From the NCBI GenBank assembly GCA_035079385.1, contig JAVHKY010000054.1, forward strand, positions 6,425,501-6,489,500: a stretch of DNA of 64,000 bases, given 5' to 3'. This document shows positions 13,501 to 26,924 of this stretch, piece after piece (positions within the stretch are counted from its first letter, which is position 1; each line of letters begins with the position of its first letter). A model generated the notes under the pieces. That model had not been told where the DNA came from and did no database searches. It saw nothing but the letters and a program-made list of their open reading frames with translations. The position numbers were made by a program, and so were the translations under genes. The stretch is from Aspidiotus rigidus (Eukaryota > Arthropoda > Insecta > Hemiptera > Diaspididae).

Positions 13501-14645
13501 CGTGTATGTTTATTTTCTTCGTGATTCAGACGACGAAACTTTGAAATTAGAATACATCAATACATTGGATATTGTTCGATGTCATATGGCGCTGATACTT
13601 AGCTTAAATTTAGGTAAATTCATTTTTTGACAAGCTTCTTAAGAGTTAATATTATCCACATCGAGTAAACGAGTCCGACCTTTTCATTATACCACGCGCC
13701 TAACCAATCACTGCAATCAAAAACGATATCTCAAAAACAATATTCTTCTGGTCTCGAGAATAGGTATCTATTTTATTTTTCAAAAAAAAGTACCTGTATT
13801 AACACTACTAGAACGTTGGCCGGTATTGGGAAGAATGAGTCATTGACATTGAATTCAGCGGAACTAATCATGAAGTGAACTCTTCGCCAATCGCCAATCC
13901 CCATCCGTGATCAAGCGTTGAATGCCTCTACTCTCCATACATTAGGTGAATGAGGTCATCAACATAATTGTTGTTAGTTATCCTTTCCTTTTATGGAGAA
14001 AACTCATGTGTCTGTCTTGTCCAATTCTTTGTAAGCTAAACAATGCATTTATTTATTTTATAAAAATTGACGGAGTAATTACACTTCAATTTAAAAACTG
14101 AAGGCCTATAAAAAAATTTTAATTTTGATTTTCTTAGTTGCGTTGTGTCTGAGTTTCTTGCATCGAGATTCTGTCTGTTGGAAGCGTATACCTCGTTTGA
14201 ATATTATATGGTTGATTTTCGTATTTTTCCCGTAAGTATACCTTACTAAGATTAGACAATTTCGTTGTCATTGTGTAGGCGAGATTATTATTGAGATTTT
14301 GTTATTTTCGTGTTTTGGGTAGACTCTCGCTTCAAGTTAGTCATTTCGTTCTGCTAGTCAATTATTGGTCGACGGACTGTCTGTTAAGTAATATTTCTCT
14401 GTTGTCTATGAGAAGTTTAATTCTAACTCTGTTTTCTCCGTGTTTAACCTATGTGATTAGCGAAATTGTGAAAATTCACGAGATAAGGTAAGGAAAATTA
14501 TTTTTCGAGTGATGTGTCATTTTTTAAAAAATGATCGTTCAATAAATTTTACAACGCGTTCGTTCTGTATAGGATTAACGAAAGGTATCAGCGAAAAGTG
14601 CGACTCGAATTTGGGACCAAACTTGGTATGAATTCGCCTTTCTAA
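7518..14645 (+). CDS. TMEM94: TMEM94, P-type-ATPase-like ER membrane protein
   Basis: 24 coding exons keep frame throughout: 7518-7660, 7728-7865, 7946-8067, 8138-8346, 8413-8682, 8757-8966, 9050-9283, 9362-9459, 9549-9634, 9820-10063, 10139-10235, 10308-10579, 10901-11190, 11262-11590, 11768-11922, 12032-12167, 12241-12449, 12534-12726, 12929-13049, 13131-13258, 13331-13613, 14138-14231, 14323-14487, 14573-14645 (1432 aa). Membrane helices lie near residues 75-110 and 310-370 and in the last 250 residues. An actuator-like segment NLPSVLLARGD precedes CVDKKGILS (about 446-454), which sits where P-type ATPases have DKTGT. CIRFVHFSKENELRSRVF, EKMGLESGWNCHISLL and VCVLGSSANIKN match the vertebrate family, and the C-terminus ends KLGMNSPF as I recall for human TMEM94. 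An acidic insert (exon 14) and a basic KR-rich loop (exon 12) are extra. The family has been linked to magnesium handling in the ER. ATG 7518 is the first in-frame ATG after the acceptor at 7489. Confidence 0.93.
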
Positions 14646-14883
14646 TTGTTGATAAGAAATAAGCGCCAATTATTGCACAATGTTGTGCCATCAGGTAATT
14701 TGAATTTCAATTTACGAATTAAACTTTCAAATAACTTACTAAGCCTTTTTGAAATCCTCAATCCCTTGATAAAATCAAGGAATCATAAAAATACATATTA
14801 TTTTATAACGCTAGTTTCTATTTGTCCCTCGCTTTTTTTTTATGTACCTGCTTTTATTATTGTGATGTATTAATGTTCGTTCG

Positions 14884-14889
14884 AATAAA
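14884..14889 (+). terminator. Polyadenylation signal of TMEM94
   Basis: AATAAA lies about 240 bases after the TMEM94 stop codon, in AT-rich sequence; it is a reasonable 3' end for that transcript. Confidence 0.5.
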
Positions 14890-16682
14890 AGTATTAATCA
14901 AATCGTACTTTGCATTTTTAAAAATTGAGCTCTTACGAATATCGTTTTATGGAAAGAGAATATTAAATCACTTACATTAATAATATTATTGGTGGTTGGT
15001 ATTGCTCAATCTAAGTGACAGTGAATCTCTGACTGCTTTTTACAGTGCTTTTATAAAATCATTCTGTAATGATTCTTAAAAATATTGGACGAACTTTTTT
15101 TTTAAGTGGTTCAGAATTGGATCACAGCATTTTCGACTTTTCGAAATGATCTTTGAACTTAAACTAGCAATTTCTTGAGTGGGGTTATGTAAGAGAACGG
15201 ATGAACACAAATTTATTATCATCTATCTGAAGATAAACGCTTTCTTCTTGCTCAGTGATATTCAAGTACGAGCACTTGGAAATGCACGAGTAGCTATTTC
15301 TCATTTCACCCTCTTGATTGATAGGATATTAGTTGTAAGTACCTACTTAGCCCTATGCCTGAAAAGTCTGATGAAAGGATTGCAAAGGGTACTTTGGCTA
15401 CGTGTTTGGTAAATTAATTGATACTATCATCCATTGTAGATTGCAATATAGCCTACCTGACAAAAGTAAAATTTTATTTAGGTATATATTACTTGTGATA
15501 TTTCTCAAGATCTTTCCTCACAGAATCAGTTGATGAAGTAATATTAAAAGTTTATGAAGAAGTTTTTTTATTACCTACCCTTCGTAAATGAAAATTGTTC
15601 TTTTTCTCGTAATGAAATGAACTATCCACTTCCAAATTTTATTTTACTTAAAAAAATTTTGCGAACAAAATTCAATCAAAATCGGAGATATTTCTGAATA
15701 GCAGGTATTATAAATTCAGCGGATTAATTTCGTCTCTCATGTTTCATATAGGATAGTGGATCATAAATTCTTGATCATGTGTAGAATTAAACGTTGGGTA
15801 ACCTCCTGAAGTTATCCTCTAAACGGCTTCCACAGTGAGAATCCTATGATCATTAAATTTGAAATTTGATTGAATTGCAAATCTTTTCTCAATGTAGACT
15901 ATTATATACCCTAATATTGCCAATGTCATCAATAAATTGCGAATAATTTGCAGTGATTTTGAATATGATATACAGGCATAGAAGTTGAAATAACTTGAGG
16001 AATTCACATAGCAGGTAATCGCCAAGATGTATATTTTCGCATTGTTCGCGTGGTCATATATTGGTATAATCGACGTAATTTTCTACTACTCCTGCTGTTT
16101 TCACTCATGAGAACTGAGAACTATGGGGTAAAGAACAAATCAATATTTCTCACTCTTTTCAGTTCTTTCTACTCTGTAATAATACTTGGGCTTCGTGCTT
16201 GGATAAGGCGATTATAAATTGAAATTAGGGCTGCTATCGGTGAAGTCCAAGTACAAAGCCGAGTTCAAAATCAAGAAATCGTGAGATGCAATTATTTTCA
16301 ATCCCAACTACGCCTACGCGGCTGTATTAGCAAACTTTGGCTTCCATTCAGAGATTCGCGTTCACGACCCCGTTCTGTTGAGTCACCCATTCATTCTTTC
16401 GCTTCTTTTTTCGTTCTAGTTTTTTCAAAGTGGACACACTGATTGAAACTCGTGCTATAATAAAAATAATGAATTGAGATTAGATTGGAGGACTGAGGGT
16501 TGCAGGCGAGCATACTTAATTTGTACAGATCGAGTATCGTCGTTATTAAGTGCTCATTACACGTATGAGTGGTACTGAAGTTCCTAATAATTTTCGCGAA
16601 TTACATAGTTGTATTATTTTTCCGAAAATTTCATTCTACCATACTATTCAAGCGATAATCGTTCCTACGTACTACAGTTGAA
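14890..16682. promoter_or_regulatory. Intergenic DNA with the starvin-like promoter and leader
   Basis: No supported gene between the TMEM94 poly(A) signal and the BAG gene start. The last few hundred bases (about 16300-16682) must contain the promoter and 5' leader of the BAG gene, but I can point to no TATA box or heat-shock element with confidence. Confidence 0.35.
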
Positions 16683-19600
16683 ATGTCTATGCGCGACAGA
16701 CCGAGATTGAGTGATCGTTTCCGAGGCAAAAGTGGAAGTGATTTAATGAATGAATTCAAAAAAGAATTCGAAGATAACAAGAAAGCTTGGTTCACCGATA
16801 GACCATCGACTCATTTCTCCAATCTTAGACGGGTAAGAATCGTATTTAGCTGCTTATGGATGAATTTGCAACGTTGCTTTTTGTGTCCTACTGCGAAGTA
16901 CTCAAAGTTTCGTTCCATTGAAACTATATACCTATCGATTGACAGAGAATGTATGAGTATCGCCGGAAAATTCGAGTGTACTTCGGTGTGATGTGTGTTT
17001 TCGGCTATCATCGACCTCAACGATAAAATTCCTATCCATATATTCTAGCGCCTTACTCATTTCGCCGAATTCTCTATTCATGCTTATGTGGATCACATAA
17101 CGTATGATATAATGCTGAGAAATGGCTGAGAAGGTCATTCGTTTGTTCCTTAAGGAATGTGTAACGTATGTCAACACACTTCGTGCTGTCAAATGGAAGG
17201 GTGAGATTTGATGAGAAATTAAATGAGCTGTGAGTCGGTATGAATCAGTTGTCTTTCTAATTATTGACGCTGACTAATATGAGCCGCCGACTTAGATAGC
17301 TGAGCTTGCACTTTTCACTTGGTAACCTCGTACAATTTAGGTTAATGGTTGTAAATTTAGCTTGTCAGCGCGATTTCTTTTCTGCTTGCTGACCCTCACC
17401 GCTATTGACCGCCTGATCGATTTAATAACCGAGATTATTTAGCGTTTCTCACGCCACATTTTCCGCCCTCTGACTCGATGTTTATTTTAGTTTTTATTGA
17501 TTCTTCAACGCTATCACACCCTGCATAGTCTCAAACAAATAAACAGATCAACGCGATGACGTTATAAAAAATTTTGCGAAGAAGCCCACGCTTTCGTGTT
17601 GTAAACCTCTAGTAAATATTTTTTCAAAATCGGTGAATCTGGTCACTTCATTCGAATTTTTATCGTCTTAAATAAATCTTATTATTATGCGGCGTACAAT
17701 TAAGGAATGGAAAAAATTGAACCGACGCCTGCCGCTCATGAAGTAATAATCTTCGGGGGTTGAGTCGATGAAATAATCGTAGGACGTTTGTGGCTTAGAA
17801 AATTTACTAATTTCAGACACGTTTTGTTATTCTCTTCATAATGTATGTTTAAACATCCAGAAATTCTGTAGCGATTTATGGTGAAAATACAGTTCTTTGA
17901 AACGTCTTCGTACTCCTATATTCGAAAAAAATTATCAATTTTAGGAGTTATGTATCATTGTGGAATGATTCACCAAATTCTTTTCCGTTCTCAGTCAAGG
18001 TCGGCTTAATGCGTGTTTTCTATATTTATCAAACTTGGGTTGGGTATTAATTTCAATTGGGCATTATCGTAGGCTCAATTACTCGAAATCGCTTGTCTTG
18101 CCCTCGAAATCTTATTCCATGAGTGCACAATCTGGAAAAGTCATCGAATTATTTATTAAAAATTTATTTTCAACGTGTTTAACCATGCTGTTGTACGCGC
18201 TGACGTGCCAAGTCGGATCGACTCCTAGTCGTAATCAAAATACGAATTAGGAGAAATGGGCTATTTGTAGAGTAAATATATGGATGAAAGAGATATTTTT
18301 CTCCTAATCGTTCTTTTGAATACACGTCAATCTCACATCGCAGTGCACAGCAGTGTATTTTCTGCGTACCGTCAAAACATCGAAAGTTCAAGGACTTTTA
18401 TGACTATATTCTTCACAGGAATTTTTCGTAGTTAAAAATTATCACGAAATTTGGCTCGTCGTTCTCGTTCGTCCCGTTTCTCCTAATCACGAACGCGCTC
18501 TCCATGTTTGTTTATGTATGATCGCGATCGTTCTCGAAGATTCTACCGCTTTCGCGAACATCTACATCATCCTACTCTTTGGTAATGAATTCAGATTCAT
18601 TTCTGTAACTGACAGTGACTCTTGAAAAATTGCGTGGGAGTCTACGTTTGCGAAAAAAAATGATGAATGAATGCGAAACTTTTAATAATTCTAATTTTAA
18701 TTCCTAGGTTCGTTGACTGTTCACTCGATCCGAAGCTGATGACAATGCTATCTGTGTAGATTCTCTTAAACTTCTCCCAAGCGATGACATTCATCGTTCA
18801 TCCACGTTTAAAATTATTTGCTAACTTTACTGAACGAATTCTCTATCTGTGGGTTTTTCTTTCATAACCTACTGGTTAGTTATACTCTATACTCTCCACG
18901 ACTGTTGAGTAGAATGAAAATAGACGATGCTTTGTATTATGCCGTACTATAATTTGTAATCCATTCATGGAATGTGTGTTGGTGTCGATTACTTGTTTAT
19001 AGAATCCGTTCGTAACATTCGTTGTTGACTCTAACTCCACCTCTTGTAAGTTGTTGTCTCCATATTTTTCGTATCTTGCGAGATTTTTTCGTACTTACGA
19101 TACATGATATCGTTAAGATAAACCTCGAACACATTAACTTTCAATTGTAATATCTTGTATCTGTTCAATCGTCGTGTGTCACTCCTATTATCAATTTTAC
19201 CTCTTTACTCGCTCTGGTATGATATCTTACCTTCTCTCATTATCACCATGCTAAATTTACTAATATTCGATTAATTACCCGTGTAATCGATCTCATTATA
19301 ATACCGCGCTTTCTTTCGGTTTGCAGGAAGGATTCCCTTTTGAAAATGACGACGTTTTTGCTAAGAAGTCGGATCCTGGCATAAAATCGCATTTGGAAGA
19401 TCTAGCTAAGAAACATCCAGAATTCGCTAATGATCTCAGATGCCCTCCTTGGGGTGGTTCGCTGAATGATCATTGGGATAAAGCTTTTAACGTGCCGATA
19501 TCTGTTGATAAGCATGCGAATGCGAGTTCCAGTCACGAAGAAGGTAAACCGAATCAACCTAATCATTCAGCATCGCAACAAGAATCAAATCATCCTGTGA

Positions 19601-20730
19601 AGGACGAAAATACTAGTGAACCAGCGTCGACCGAAGATGGTTTAAAACAGCATGGTCTGAGAAATACCGTTGACATAGTCGATTTGCAAAAAGAGCAGAA
19701 ATTGAACGAGGAACAGAAACGTGCGAGTTCGGCGCCTCCCGATACTGCTCCAGTCGCTGATCACTCGAATATGAGCAAACCTGAACAGAAAAGATTCACA
19801 TCGAAAATAGAAATTACGCCAGTCAATCCGTACGAACAAAATTCAACTGATACGCAGTCTGCGAGCGGTGACTCTGGTTCCTCGAATACGGCAAACGCTG
19901 GTAACAATAGTAACATGTCTTCTAATGTGAGGGAAATACCCATTCAGACTGTAAATTCCGATAATTCAGGATCTCCTCGTATGGGTCGATCTAGAACGTC
20001 CTCAGGAGCGCGCGAAATACCTATTCATGCGGATAGAATGCAAACACAGAGTTCTTATGGTTCACCCTCGACAAATCGTAAACAACCACAAGTCAGACAA
20101 ATTCCAATATTCGTTGAAGGTCGCGATAATCCAGTGATTGCGAAAGACGTTGAAGAACCTATCGAACGTGGTAAACAGTTCCAGCAAGAGCAAGCTCCTT
20201 TGAAGAGAAAATTGGATTCAAACGGTAGCCGTGCTCCCACTCCTCAATCATCCAATGGTCAATCTCAGCATAAACAACAACCGCCTCAAGAAAGAGAGGT
20301 GCCCATCGAAGAGCCCTCACCAGCTCCGCAGCCTCCTCCACCCCCTCCGAAACCAAAAGAACCTATGGATCGCATTCAAGAAGTCAAAGAAGATGTCGAG
20401 AGCTTATCAAATCGCGTTCAACAATATAACGGTAAATCGCGGACCGAGAAAGAATATTTATATTTGGATGAAATGTTGACAAGAAACTTGATCAAGTTGG
20501 ACACTATTGAGGTGGAAGGGAACGATAAATTGCGAAATGCGCGAAAGGAAGTAATCAGAAGTATCCAAAAGTCTATCGCCTTATTGGAGAGCAAAGTACC
20601 AACACCCGAAATGCAGGGTACTGATGAATCACCTAGTAAGTCTGTTGAAGGTAATCAAGATAAACCACCGATGGATGTTGATAATTCTCAGACCAAAGAA
20701 AACGCAAATGAAGAAAAGAAAGATGGTTAG
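16683..20730 (+). CDS. stv: Starvin / BAG3-like Hsp70 co-chaperone
   Basis: Two coding exons, 16683-16832 (50 codons) and 19327-20730, give a 517-aa protein; the 2.5-kb intron is phase 0. BAG proteins act as nucleotide-exchange factors for Hsp70, and BAG3/starvin links Hsp70 to small heat-shock proteins in chaperone-assisted autophagy. Seen here: an N-terminal basic region; an EGFPFENDDVF motif at the start of exon 2; IPV-type small-HSP binding motifs in a repeated context (VREIPIQ, AREIPIH, VRQIPIF, EREVPIE); a proline run near residue 385; a BAG domain at about 396-474 with the charged helix containing LIKLDTIEVEGNDKLRNARK; and an acidic disordered tail. The long intron could hold alternative first exons, as starvin genes often have several isoforms; I found none convincing. 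It converges on the Rpn5 gene, the two stop codons being 644 bases apart. Confidence 0.88.
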
Positions 20731-21374
20731 GTTAGGGTGGTCTTGGAGATAGTTTCCTCGTCCCAACCAATTTGAGAAGAATCGTCTCCGCGATGTGATT
20801 TCCCCAGGTCACTGAATCCCTCTTTGTCACTGATGAGTTTCTTCCTTCAATTTTTTGTGTATCGTTTTTAACCTTATGTAAATTGTATTGTTTTCTTTTA
20901 CTTTCTTCCTTTTATTCACTTGTAGTTTTTCATCGAAGTGATTTTTTGTTTTGTCTTTATTTGTAATACATATAAATTGTACTGTATTTCTTTGTATTTT
21001 CTATGAACATTCTTCGGAGAAGTCTTACAACCCTGGTGTAATATGATCATATTGTGTAGGCCGTTGTAGATAGAGATATCTCGAAGGAAAGTCGAATTTA
21101 TTTTTGTCCTCTGCCTCTTTATTTTGTTCATTTTAATTACTCCCAGGATGAAGTTTTCTTTCGGTGAGACTGAAGGTGAACCAATTCCTCATCTCACAAT
21201 TGAAGTCAACTGAGGGTACATTGAAAAGGAAAGAAGAAACAGAATGAAACAGATATAATTCTATTTTGCCGAATTGCAGGAAAAATAAAAAATATACAAT
21301 ACAAAAATCATACATGAACATGTGATTCTAATATTCATTTTTCGCCATACGAGAAGAAAAATTCACAACATTGG
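20731..21374. other. Shared 3' UTR region between convergent genes
   Basis: Sequence between the starvin-like stop (plus strand) and the Rpn5 stop (minus strand). It is T-rich on the plus strand and contains TTTATT at 21097-21102, a possible minus-strand AATAAA. The two 3' UTRs probably abut or overlap. Confidence 0.4.
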
Positions 21375-23599
21375 TTAACTACAGTATAAATGTTTGTGAA
21401 GCATTTGCTCCTTGTTGATCAAATGAGTAGTATTATTGACCAGTTTCATCAAAGAGGATAGATTCTCGGACCAGTCATTAAGAACTTGATTAGGATCCTT
21501 GCGTATACCGAAATTCACGATCCCAGCCGGCCTATCTGTTTTCGCAGTGACTATTTTATTCGTTACCATTTGACTGAGAAAGCTTTCAGCTTCCTGAAAT
21601 TTTGGGGTAAAATTTAATTACAATTTTTGGATTATACTATTTTATGAGTAACTACTGATAATACATGACTAGAATTGTAACAAGGTGACCAGTTTTTATT
21701 TCTAAAAAATTCTTCAACTTTTGAAGGTTATTCCAAGCTTTTGAAATTATTCTCATTTGAGCACTTTATTTGTAATATCAAGAGCAAACGAACATTTAAA
21801 CAATGTAATTAATGCGAGAAGCCTGAAAAAAATTCCTTCACTCGTATATGTGCACTCAAATTCTCTATTTTTTATCAGAAACTGGTCACTCTGCGGAATT
21901 GTAATGAAGAAATCAGAGCTAATTAAAAAAGTCCATTCGACATTTCCAGGACGAAATGGCGAGACCTACGATATGAATTTTTTAAAAATAGCGATTACTA
22001 AGATGACAAACCGAAGATCTTACCTGAGGTGGGAGATCTAGTAATGCCGACATTCTTTCAAGTGTAATTCGATTATAATATTTTGCCATGACACGAATAT
22101 TCTACATCAAAACGCAACTCATAAACAATAATTCAAAACAATGAACGACGCAAAGTTGGAGAAATTCTACTTACATGTTCAACGACACGTTTCTTCAGAT
22201 CGGCCCATCTTTTCTCCCCAAATTCAGTATCACTGGTGAAAACCTTAGTTGGAGAGGAGTTGGCTGCTCCGAATTTCAATTCTTTTTCAAATATATTACA
22301 TAATCCCGCCCAACGAATGAGTTCTGGATGAACGAATAAATTCAGCAATTCTCTGAAAACCAAAATATTCAGCGTTACTATCATCCAATCTTCAGTTCGA
22401 ATCATTATCATTTTGATGAACCTACTTGTAGAGGGGAACTTCTTGCAATAATTTATCTTCCAAAATACGATGGATTAAATCGGACTGTTCATTGTCAAAT
22501 GGTGCTAATACTACGTACAAAGCGACATTACGCATCACCGTTTTACGTTCATTTTCGTCGTCTTGTACTTTTGGAGTTTTCAAGATAGCTCGATAATGCT
22601 TACACATCGAAAGGTAATTACCCTCTTGTTCATCTAATTCAATCATCAACCTACAACGTCAAAAATTATAGATAAATTGATGCAACCACCAATCTTTCAT
22701 TCTTTATACAGCCATCAAAATATACCTGTAGTATTTCAGTTTCAGATCTTGAACATGATCGCTAGGATTTTCATCATCGAAAAATTTCACGTTTATCTTC
22801 TTCGATATGATTTGGGTTCGGATGTAGTCTTTTTTCGCCAAAATTAATCGCATTTGCTCTAATATTAATTCAACCTGAAACAATGAAGTAAAGAGATAAC
22901 TGCTGAGAAAAATTCAATATTTAAAAATTCTATTCAGATTGTTGATTCTACTTTTTCTTGTTTCTCCATCGATCCGTAAGTTTCCACTTGCAATTCTTGC
23001 ATAATATTAGCTGCTTCATTGATATCACCGTGTTTTTCTTTAATTAAAGCCAACTTGTGAGTTAAACGGGCTCTTTCCACTTCTACATAAATCTAAAAAC
23101 ATTCAAAATTAACTTTCGGACGAAATAATGGATGATTCTCAATCAATTACACTTTACAAGTACCTTTCCCTCAGTGACATTCCTCAATGTATCTATCAAT
23201 TTGAGTTTTATTTCTTCGTCTGTCAACTCGTCTACATACTCGCAGCATTGACGAACCATCTTGACGACAGCACCTTTTAACTGACTTCGTCGTTTTGCGA
23301 GTAACGATATATGTTCGTTCAACACAGACCAGTTTTTTGCTTCGTAACATATCTGAACGATTGCTACGAGAACTTTGCCCGTAGACACCATATCGGAGCT
23401 CTAGAATATGATTAAGGTAAGATTAAATTCATTTATTTCTGAGAATATACGAAAATTCGAAAAATATGGTTCTTACTGTTCTGGTTTGCTTTTCCATAGA
23501 GAGAAGGCCGTCAATAGCCTCAATAAATTTACCATTGTCAGCCATCTCCTTGAACGCAGTTATCTTGTCGGTAATAACTTTTTCCTCTTCCCCAGACAT
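21375..23599 (-). CDS. Rpn5: 26S proteasome non-ATPase regulatory subunit 12 (Rpn5)
   Basis: Eight exons on the minus strand: 23599-23477, 23400-23164, 23092-22952, 22874-22726, 22650-22426, 22352-22175, 22101-22024 and 21593-21375, giving 449 aa, close to the human length of about 456. Rpn5 is a scaffold of the proteasome lid, sitting near the deubiquitinase Rpn11. The order is typical: an N-terminal helical repeat region ([33 protein letters not shown]), the conserved [17 protein letters not shown] block across the exon 4/5 junction, [18 protein letters not shown], then the PCI domain with [23 protein letters not shown] and a C-terminal DRPAGIVNF strand. The start MSGEEEK is the only ATG upstream in frame. 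No missing residues or frameshifts. Confidence 0.95.
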
Positions 23600-23912
23600 C
23601 TTTTTTAAGATAGATTTTTACGGTGTACCGATTTTTACTAGGCGACAAACACGATTATTGTCGAGATGAATTTCAAATTTCTCTCTTTTCGAAGTAGAAA
23701 TGACAATGCAAAATCGGAAACCGAAAAGTTGATGTTGCTGCCTCAATACGATAGTATGATCATTGGTCAACAAAACTTCCGACTTCTGCTGCAGCTCATA
23801 CTTTCTTAAAAGCGCCCTCTGCCGGACGACGACTAAACGAGAAATTAATGTGCTTGTCGTCAGCTTTATCCCTTCTTCTTCTTCTTCACCAACTTCCCTT
23901 TCCTCTAGAGGG
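23600..23912 (-). promoter_or_regulatory. Upstream region of Rpn5
   Basis: Unique-looking sequence between the Rpn5 start codon and the first inverted repeat. It should contain the Rpn5 promoter; no specific element is certain. It includes a TTC-rich stretch near 23870-23885. Confidence 0.35.
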
Positions 23913-23982
23913 CTCTACTGTACAATCATAAAAGGAACTATATGTATGCGCAAGTGATGATAATCTGGTTGATAAAAATAAT

Positions 23983-24887
23983 GAGGAGTTATCTGTCAAA
24001 AGGGCGTCCTTCGGTCAAAACATTGATTGAAAAAATCGTTTTGAAGTTTCAATGTGAAATAACTTTTGATGGAGTGATTTATTGTAAAAAAGTTATTCTT
24101 TGAAATCTGTTCAGTTTTTCTCTATGAATATAACGCTCAATTATCTTCTTTGTAAAATGAGTAATATTTATTTAAAAAGGTTAGAAAGTAGAGTACCTCG
24201 GACACCCTTTTAATCGAAATGAGGAAATTTAGAAAATTTTTGGTTTGGGCGGCCATCTTGTTTTTGTTATCAGTCTTTGAACGCGTTACGCTCTTTGAAG
24301 TTTGAACTTCGAACAGCTCCTTCATTATTGTCTAGTTTACTTCTTTTTGAGAATATTTTTAAAAAATACATATAATCCTGGGCGGCGATTTGACTAACAA
24401 AACTTCAACAAAGTACGCACGCATTTCCATAACTGAATAAGTACCTATACAAACGGCAGTTGAACAAAATTCGCGATCTTTGTTCCTACTTCATCAAAGT
24501 TTATCAGTGGAATATTGCCACCCGTCTCGTATTTAAATCTTCGTCTGCGTGTATAATTCTTGAGTATTTTTACCTAATACCTGACCCATCTCCTTCATTC
24601 TCACATCTTCCTCATTAATATTATAATGATGTAGATGTTGGATTAGCAAGTTCTAATATAATATATTGTTCTGAAGCTCTGGTTTGTTTATACCTATTTT
24701 TCAATATTCTTTGAGTTCCACTTCATGATGTACATTTATTTCCGTATTTTAGCAGATATGGGGGTTCAAATAAGATGTTTTGAAGTTGGAATATAATAGG
24801 TAGTTTGAATCATAAGGAATTCAAAAATTACAAATTTCCAAAAAAGGGCGTCCGCCCGACAGACGCCCTTTTGACAGATAACTCCTC
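23983..24887. mobile_element. TIR element (905 bp) with sub-terminal hairpins
   Basis: The ends are GAGGAGTTATCTGTCAAAAG and its reverse complement. Just inside the right end an 11-bp stem (AAAAGGGCGTC with its complement) forms a sub-terminal hairpin. No transposase is encoded, so this is a non-autonomous element. The same ends bound the elements at 26103 and 26536. Superfamily not assigned. Confidence 0.75.
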
Positions 24888-24895
24888 AAATGTGA

Positions 24896-25313
24896 GAGGA
24901 GCAGTTATTCAGCGTCTGATTGGTCTCATTCCCGATTCCCAAATAGGGCTTTTCCATGTCGGCGCATTGCATATGTATTCTCCTACGTGTTATTGAAATG
25001 GTACAGTCTGTTCCACCGTCTTCCACAAGAGTTTGGTATTATAGAGGATAGGCAACCCACGTCACTCACGCTTATTTTACTTTACGGAATGCGAATGGAA
25101 TGCGGGTTCCCCGTGATTTATAATACCAAACTCTCGTGGAACAAACTGTAGTATTTCTAACATTGCTCTTATGGCAAACTACTCCACAATGAAAATGATT
25201 ATGTAATCCAGCAACACCCATAAGAGCAATATTAGAAATACTACCATTTCGATAACACGTAGGAGAATACATACGCAATGCACCGACAAGGAAAAGCCCT
25301 ATAACTGCTCCTC
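24896..25313. mobile_element. Foldback element (418 bp)
   Basis: Starts GAGGAGCAGTTAT and ends with its reverse complement; the arms share a block around AGGAGAATACATA and a second around AGTTTGGTATTATA. The left arm has about 35 extra bases after its terminus. The first six bases equal those of the neighbouring TIR family, suggesting related ends. Confidence 0.7.
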
Positions 25314-25590
25314 CTGATATACTTTATCAACCGCAGCTGATTATTATCACTTGCGCATACCTATCTTATATAGTTCCTTACTGTACAGGATCTTGGGATG
25401 TTGTTTGTTTTTCTGGGCATATTGTAGTCAAGGTGGGCCAGCCCGCCAGCGTCGGCATGGATTCAAGAAAATATAAACCAATATTATTATCGTGATGATT
25501 ATCCATTTCTAATGATTTCTCAAAAAAAAACATAATGCTTGCTATTTTGTTTTCAAAACAAATGTGAATTTTGTGATGCATTTGTGGTGG

Positions 25591-26046
25591 GCACGGTACA
25601 ACAAAGAGGTATTGACATTTGCCTAAGTATATTCATTCACCATTACTAATGAATGATGTACGTGAGTGTTTTGCCACTATGTAGTGCCAATGATCAGTTC
25701 CCCGGTTATACTTATACATAGAGTCTTCATATGTAAATTCACTGATTTTAAAAAAATTGTAGAAGAGTCAGAAATCAACCAAAAAATCTGAAACTTAGTA
25801 CAAATAGACTACTCATTATGCACTACATAATTATTTCAAAAAAAATTATTCTCATATGTAAATTTCTTGATTTTTTACAACCCTTGGAAATTTGTCAGTA
25901 ACTAGGATACCTCTGGTGAGGTAACAATGCTGGTGGGGTGCGGAAGGCATTCACGGCGCACCAAACGCGGCGGAATTATGTATGAACTACATTATTTTGT
26001 GTGACAAGTAACTTTGTATAGTGTCAATACCTCTTTATTGTACCGC
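25591..26046. repeat. Short inverted repeat pair (about 27-bp arms)
   Basis: GGTACAACAAAGAGGTATTG near 25595 pairs with CAATACCTCTTTATTGTACC near 26020. The interior has no gene; this looks like a small non-autonomous element. Confidence 0.55.
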
Positions 26047-26102
26047 GGTGGTAGGTAATTAACTTTATTATTATGGCTCAAACGATAGCCCAAACAAAAA
26101 AT

Positions 26103-26924
26103 GAGGAGTTATCTGTCAAAAGGGCACCCGTCAAAGAGGTGCCCTTTTTGCGGATATCAACATTTTTGAATTCTCTGAAGCATTTCCTATCAATATACAA
26201 AATTTTGAAAAAACAAAAAATTACATATACGCTTATGGTCACTCAACCTCATCTCCATAAAAAGGGCACCCAAGGTACACATCTTTATGGAATTGTCCCA
26301 GATTCATTTGTCGATCAATTTGAAAAATAATTAGTGATCTGTAAAGTAAAGATGAAAACACGCAAAATATTTTTTGTCATTATAGATTTTTTGATAAAAT
26401 GAATGTGGAATGAGTAATCTGAACATGAAACTCCAAAGATGTGTTTTGAAAATCAACTATAGACCATTTTTGTATGACGTCATAATTTTCATCTCGTTTT
26501 TGAAAAAGGTATCTACATTAGATATGGCTGTAGATGAGGAGTTATCTGTCAAAAGGGCACCCGTGAGCAATAGTTGATTTTCAAAATACGTCTTTGGAAT
26601 TTCATGTTCAGATTACTCATTCCACATTCATTTTATCAAAAAATCTATAATGACAAAAAATATTTTGCGTGTTTTCTTCTTTACAGATCACTAATTATTT
26701 TTCAAATTGATCGACAAATGAATCTGGGACAATTCCATAAAGATTTGTACCTCGGGTGCCCTTTTCTCATGGAGATGAGGTTGAGTGACCATAAGCGTAC
26801 ATGTAATTTTTCATTTTTTCAAAATTTTGTATATGGATAGGAAATGGTTCAGAGAATTCAAAAATGTGGATATCCGCAAAAAGGGCATCCCTTTGACGGG
26901 TGCCCTTTTGACAGATAACTCCTC
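26103..26924. mobile_element. Foldback TIR element (822 bp), arms about 350 bp
   Basis: Same termini as the element at 23983. Left arm 26103-26457 is matched inverted by about 26570-26924 almost base for base, with a central spacer of about 110 bases. Each end has a sub-terminal stem (AAAAGGGCACC pairing with GGTGCCCTTTT). No transposase. Confidence 0.75.

Larger units (their letters stand above)
23913..25388. repeat. Composite palindrome enclosing two elements
   Basis: About 60 bases at 23913-23976 recur inverted at about 25318-25388 (shared words include TACTGTACA and GCGCAAGTGAT / ATCACTTGCGC). Between them lie a TIR element (23983-24887) and a foldback (24896-25313). The outer arms are no longer identical, so the structure is not new. 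Confidence 0.7.

Noticed and set aside
12887..13630. A single 247-codon exon in TMEM94
   Set aside because: Two stop-free introns with good splice sites lie inside, and removing them restores agreement with the family.
18035..18250. 71-codon frame in the starvin-like intron as an alternative first exon
   Set aside because: It has no donor in the right phase that I could find and no BAG3-like motif.
19321..19326. Start of the BAG exon at 19321
   Set aside because: These bases are the TTGCAG acceptor, not a start codon; exon 16683-16832 supplies the N-terminus in phase.
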